Source: RUG14199 sp964629225
Lineage (GTDB): Bacteria > Bacillota > Clostridia > Oscillospirales > CAG-272
DNA length: 42,077 nt
Direction: 5' to 3'
NCBI GenBank assembly: GCA_964629225.1
Contig: CAZVQC010000020.1
Coordinates: forward strand, 1 to 42,077
Under the pieces are notes generated by a model. It did not search any database, was not told the DNA's origin, and saw nothing but the letters and a program-made list of their open reading frames with translations. The position numbers were made by a program, and so were the translations under genes. Shown here in pieces: positions 39,884-42,077 of the stretch (position 1 is the stretch's first letter; each line of letters starts with the position of its first letter).

Positions 39884-41440
39884 TTATTTTGCGTAGTCGA
39901 TGGCACGGCTCTCTCTGATGATGTGAACTTTGATCTGACCGGGATATTCAAGCTCGGATTCAATGCGCTTTACCACGTCCCTTGCCACCAGACACATCTG
40001 ATCGTCTGTGACTACTTCGGGCTTGACCATGATCCTTATCTCACGGCCCGCCTGAATTGCGAATGCGGTATCAACACCGTTGAATTCCTTGGCGATATCC
40101 TCAAGCTTTGTCAGTCTCTTGATGTAGTTTTCAAGATTCTCACGTCTTGCTCCGGGCCTTGCGGCGGAGACTGCATCGGCAGCCTGAACTATCATCGCTA
40201 CCAGCGTATGAGGCTCAACGTCTCCGTGGTGAGCTTCAATAGCATGGATGACGTCCTTGCTCTCTTTGTATCTCTTGGCAACGTCAACACCGAGCTGAAC
40301 GTGGGATCCTTCGATCTCCTGAGTCAATGCCTTGCCGATATCGTGGAGAAGGCCCGCACGCTTTGCAAGAGTGCTGTCAACTCCCAGCTCGTCGGCGATG
40401 ATGCCGGAGAGGATGGACACTTCAATGGAGTGGTTGAGGACGTTCTGTCCGTAGCTGGTACGGAATTTGAGACGTCCGAGAAGCTTGATGACCTCCGGAT
40501 GGAAGCCGTGGATACCGGTCTCAAACGTAGCCTGTTCTCCGGCACGCTTGATGGCAACGTCAACTTCCTTCCTTGCTTTTTCAACGGCTTCCTCTATCCT
40601 GGTGGGATGGATCCTGCCGTCGGAAATGAGTTTTTCAAGTGCGATCCTTGCAACTTCTCTCTTGATGGGATCGAAGCTGGAAATGGTGATGGCTTCGGGG
40701 GTGTCGTCTACGATGAGATCGACGCCTGTAAGCGTTTCTATAGTGCGGATGTTTCGTCCTTCACGGCCTATTATCCTTCCCTTCATCTCTTCACCGGGAA
40801 GATTTACGACCGATACGGTGACCTCGGATACCTGATCTGCGGCACAGCGCTGAATTGCAAGAGCAATTATGTTGCGAGCCTTCATGTCCGCTTCATCCTT
40901 GAACTGCTCTTCGAGAACGGTCATTCTCATGGCCTGCTCGTGCTTGACCTCGTCGACCATTTCCTCGATCAACTTGTCCTTAGCCTGTTCGGGAGTCATT
41001 CCGGATATGCGCTGAAGCGTCATGAGCTCTTCTTCTTTCAGCCTTTCGATCTCGGCGGATCTCTCCTCGTTTTCCTTGATCTTTCGGTTCAAAGTCTCGT
41101 CCTTTTTCTCAAGAGCCTCGGTCTTCTTGTCAAGGGCTTCTTCCTTTGACGTGATCCTGCGCTCCTGTCGGGACAGCTCGTTGCGGCGCTCCTTGATCTC
41201 CTGGTCGAATTCGTTCTTCGACTTAAGGATCTCTTCCCGTGCCTCAATCATTACTTCTTTTTTCTTGCTCTCAGCCGCCTTGATGCCTTCCTCAAGGATC
41301 TTCTTTGCCTGTTCCTCGGCGCTTCCGATCTCTTTTTCGGCTACCTTCTTCCGGTACGCTTTGCCCGAAAAGAAGCCTATCAGCATAAAGACCAAAGCCG
41401 AAGCAACGCCTGTAATGATGTACCCAATAATATCTGTCAT
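39884..41440 (-). CDS. rny: Ribonuclease Y
   Basis: 518 residues, the usual length. One N-terminal membrane helix (IIGYIITGVASALVFMLIGFFSG) is followed by a long charged coiled coil (about 30-190), a KH RNA-binding domain (GRIIGREGRNIRTIE) and an HD metal-dependent hydrolase domain (LLHDIGKA, EAHHGD). It starts decay of many mRNAs and riboswitch leaders at the membrane in Firmicutes. The ATG at 41440 (MTDIIGYI) follows AAAAGGAGG by 8 nt; an in-frame ATG at 41461 lies before that site. Own promoter and terminator, monocistronic. Confidence 0.96.
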   Translation of the reverse strand: MTDIIGYIITGVASALVFMLIGFFSGKAYRKKVAEKEIGSAEEQAKKILEEGIKAAESKKKEVMIEAREEILKSKNEFDQEIKERRNELSRQERRITSKEEALDKKTEALEKKDETLNRKIKENEERSAEIERLKEEELMTLQRISGMTPEQAKDKLIEEMVDEVKHEQAMRMTVLEEQFKDEADMKARNIIALAIQRCAADQVSEVTVSVVNLPGEEMKGRIIGREGRNIRTIETLTGVDLIVDDTPEAITISSFDPIKREVARIALEKLISDGRIHPTRIEEAVEKARKEVDVAIKRAGEQATFETGIHGFHPEVIKLLGRLKFRTSYGQNVLNHSIEVSILSGIIADELGVDSTLAKRAGLLHDIGKALTQEIEGSHVQLGVDVAKRYKESKDVIHAIEAHHGDVEPHTLVAMIVQAADAVSAARPGARRENLENYIKRLTKLEDIAKEFNGVDTAFAIQAGREIRIMVKPEVVTDDQMCLVARDVVKRIESELEYPGQIKVHIIRESRAIDYAK

Positions 41441-41537
41441 CCTTGCACCTCCTTTTCTCAAAAATTTGTGTGATCCGTATGCGAAGATGTTCGAAGCTGT
41501 TCAGAGAAAAACTCCCCCATATTGCATACTGACATTA

Positions 41538-41566
41538 ATTTTACAACTTTTTTTCTTTCGTGTCAA
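41538..41566 (-). promoter_or_regulatory. rny promoter
   Basis: Leftward: perfect TTGACA (41566-41561), 17 nt, TAAAAT (41543-41538). The leader is about 90 nt. Confidence 0.85.
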
Positions 41567-41569
41567 GAT

Positions 41570-41950
41570 ATTATTATGATAAATTCCCTCAAATTCCGTC
41601 GGATCGACGAAGCATACCCGATATTTTCCAAATAACCGGCGCATTTCCATATCCTTTCCCACCTCACTAACCGTTTCAAGTTCCTGCCTTTCAAACGACC
41701 TTGAAGTCCCAAATCCGATCCCCCGCTCGGAAACAGTATCATATTCCCATCTCTCAAATGATCTTAATTCCCAAAGCTCATCCCCCTGCGGGATCTGCTC
41801 CCGGGATCCAGTATTTCATGCACTGCCCTTCAACCGTTATTTCCGTTGGAAAAATGAGCCCTTCACCCCGCGAAAAAGCGAAATGCCCCGCCTCGCCGGT
41901 TTTTATTTCAAATTATTACCGTACAAAGCCCTCTTTTCACGAAAAAATCG
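41570..41950. other. Spacer without recognisable genes
   Basis: About 380 bases between the rny promoter and the tRNA promoter. No frame with a good start or composition, no clear hairpin terminator. Confidence 0.5.
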
Positions 41951-41951
41951 G

Positions 41952-41980
41952 TTGACAAAAGGGTTTTATGATGATATAAT
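41952..41980 (+). promoter_or_regulatory. tRNA promoter, full consensus
   Basis: TTGACA (41952-41957), 17 nt, TATAAT (41975-41980); both hexamers perfect, as expected for a stable RNA gene. Confidence 0.93.
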
Positions 41981-42026
41981 GTTACGGCACGGTGGGAAAC
42001 GACCCGCCGTCATATCGAAATAGCGT

Positions 42027-42077
42027 CGGGGTGTGGCTCAGTTTGGTAGAGTGCTTGGTTCGGGACCAAGAGGCCGC
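42027..42077 (+). tRNA. tRNA-Pro (anticodon CGG), cut by the window end
   Basis: The first 51 nt are present. Acceptor 5' strand CGGGGTG, D arm GCTCAGTTTGGTAGAGT, anticodon arm CTTGG-TTCGGGA-CCAAG with anticodon CGG, then the variable region and start of the T arm. The GG(C/T)C/G-rich ends and loop TTCGGGA fit proline. The 3' third lies outside the window. Confidence 0.88.

Noticed and set aside
39830..41149. 439-codon plus-strand frame antisense to rny
   Set aside because: RNase Y domains fill the minus strand. The antisense product has no family resemblance.

Overview
This 42 kb window reads as chromosome of an anaerobic Gram-positive bacterium of the class Clostridia, probably a gut or rumen Oscillospirales/Ruminococcaceae-like organism. 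This is an inference from gene content: a glycyl-radical enzyme with its activase, a Na+-pumping oxaloacetate decarboxylase, a dockerin-bearing leucine-rich-repeat surface protein, RNase Y, an EF-G paralogue, U32 peptidase and PgeF, together with strong AAGGAGG-type ribosome binding sites and near-consensus sigma-70/SigA promoters. No rRNA, phage or insertion sequence was seen.

Layout. 157-3980 (minus): glycyl-radical enzyme, its radical-SAM activase and a TVP38-type membrane protein, as one operon. 4132-7101 (minus): a two-domain glycosyltransferase with its own promoter and a long G/T-rich leader. 7600-13415 (minus): the accessory highlight, a 1510-residue secreted LRR/Ig/dockerin protein, an apparent invertible promoter segment and a tyrosine recombinase. 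13844-15016: peptidase T. 15501-21325 (minus): complete oppBCDFA oligopeptide ABC transporter behind tandem promoters. 21999-23885 (minus): LicB-like transporter and LicA-like choline kinase. 24134-27979 (minus): oxaloacetate decarboxylase operon (gamma, biotin carrier, beta, alpha). 28266-34984 (plus): GH123-like protein, PgeF, a small acidic membrane protein, nicotinate phosphoribosyltransferase, U32 peptidase and UppP. 35076-37857 (minus): zinc-ribbon protein and EF-G-like GTPase. 38132-39604 (plus): PTS EIICB. 39884-41440 (minus): RNase Y. 42027-end: 5' part of tRNA-Pro(CGG).

The most exciting system is at 12133-13415. Two perfect 29-bp inverted repeats (12172-12200 and 12422-12450) enclose 221 bp that carry a strong promoter (TTGACT, 17-nt spacer, TAATAT, extended -10). 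As assembled, the promoter points away from the giant surface-protein gene and runs into an intrinsic terminator just outside the right repeat (12457-12478). The segment also carries a leftward terminator that insulates the surface gene from the recombinase gene. Inversion would place the promoter about 87 nt upstream of the surface gene's start, behind a near-perfect Shine-Dalgarno. A tyrosine recombinase with all catalytic residues lies next to it. This is the architecture of an ON/OFF phase-variation switch, here captured OFF, controlling a dockerin-tagged LRR adhesin-like protein.

The other operons are mostly core metabolism and envelope functions: peptide uptake and cleavage (Opp, PepT), choline uptake and phosphorylation, sodium-coupled oxaloacetate decarboxylation, NAD salvage, undecaprenyl phosphate recycling and mRNA turnover.
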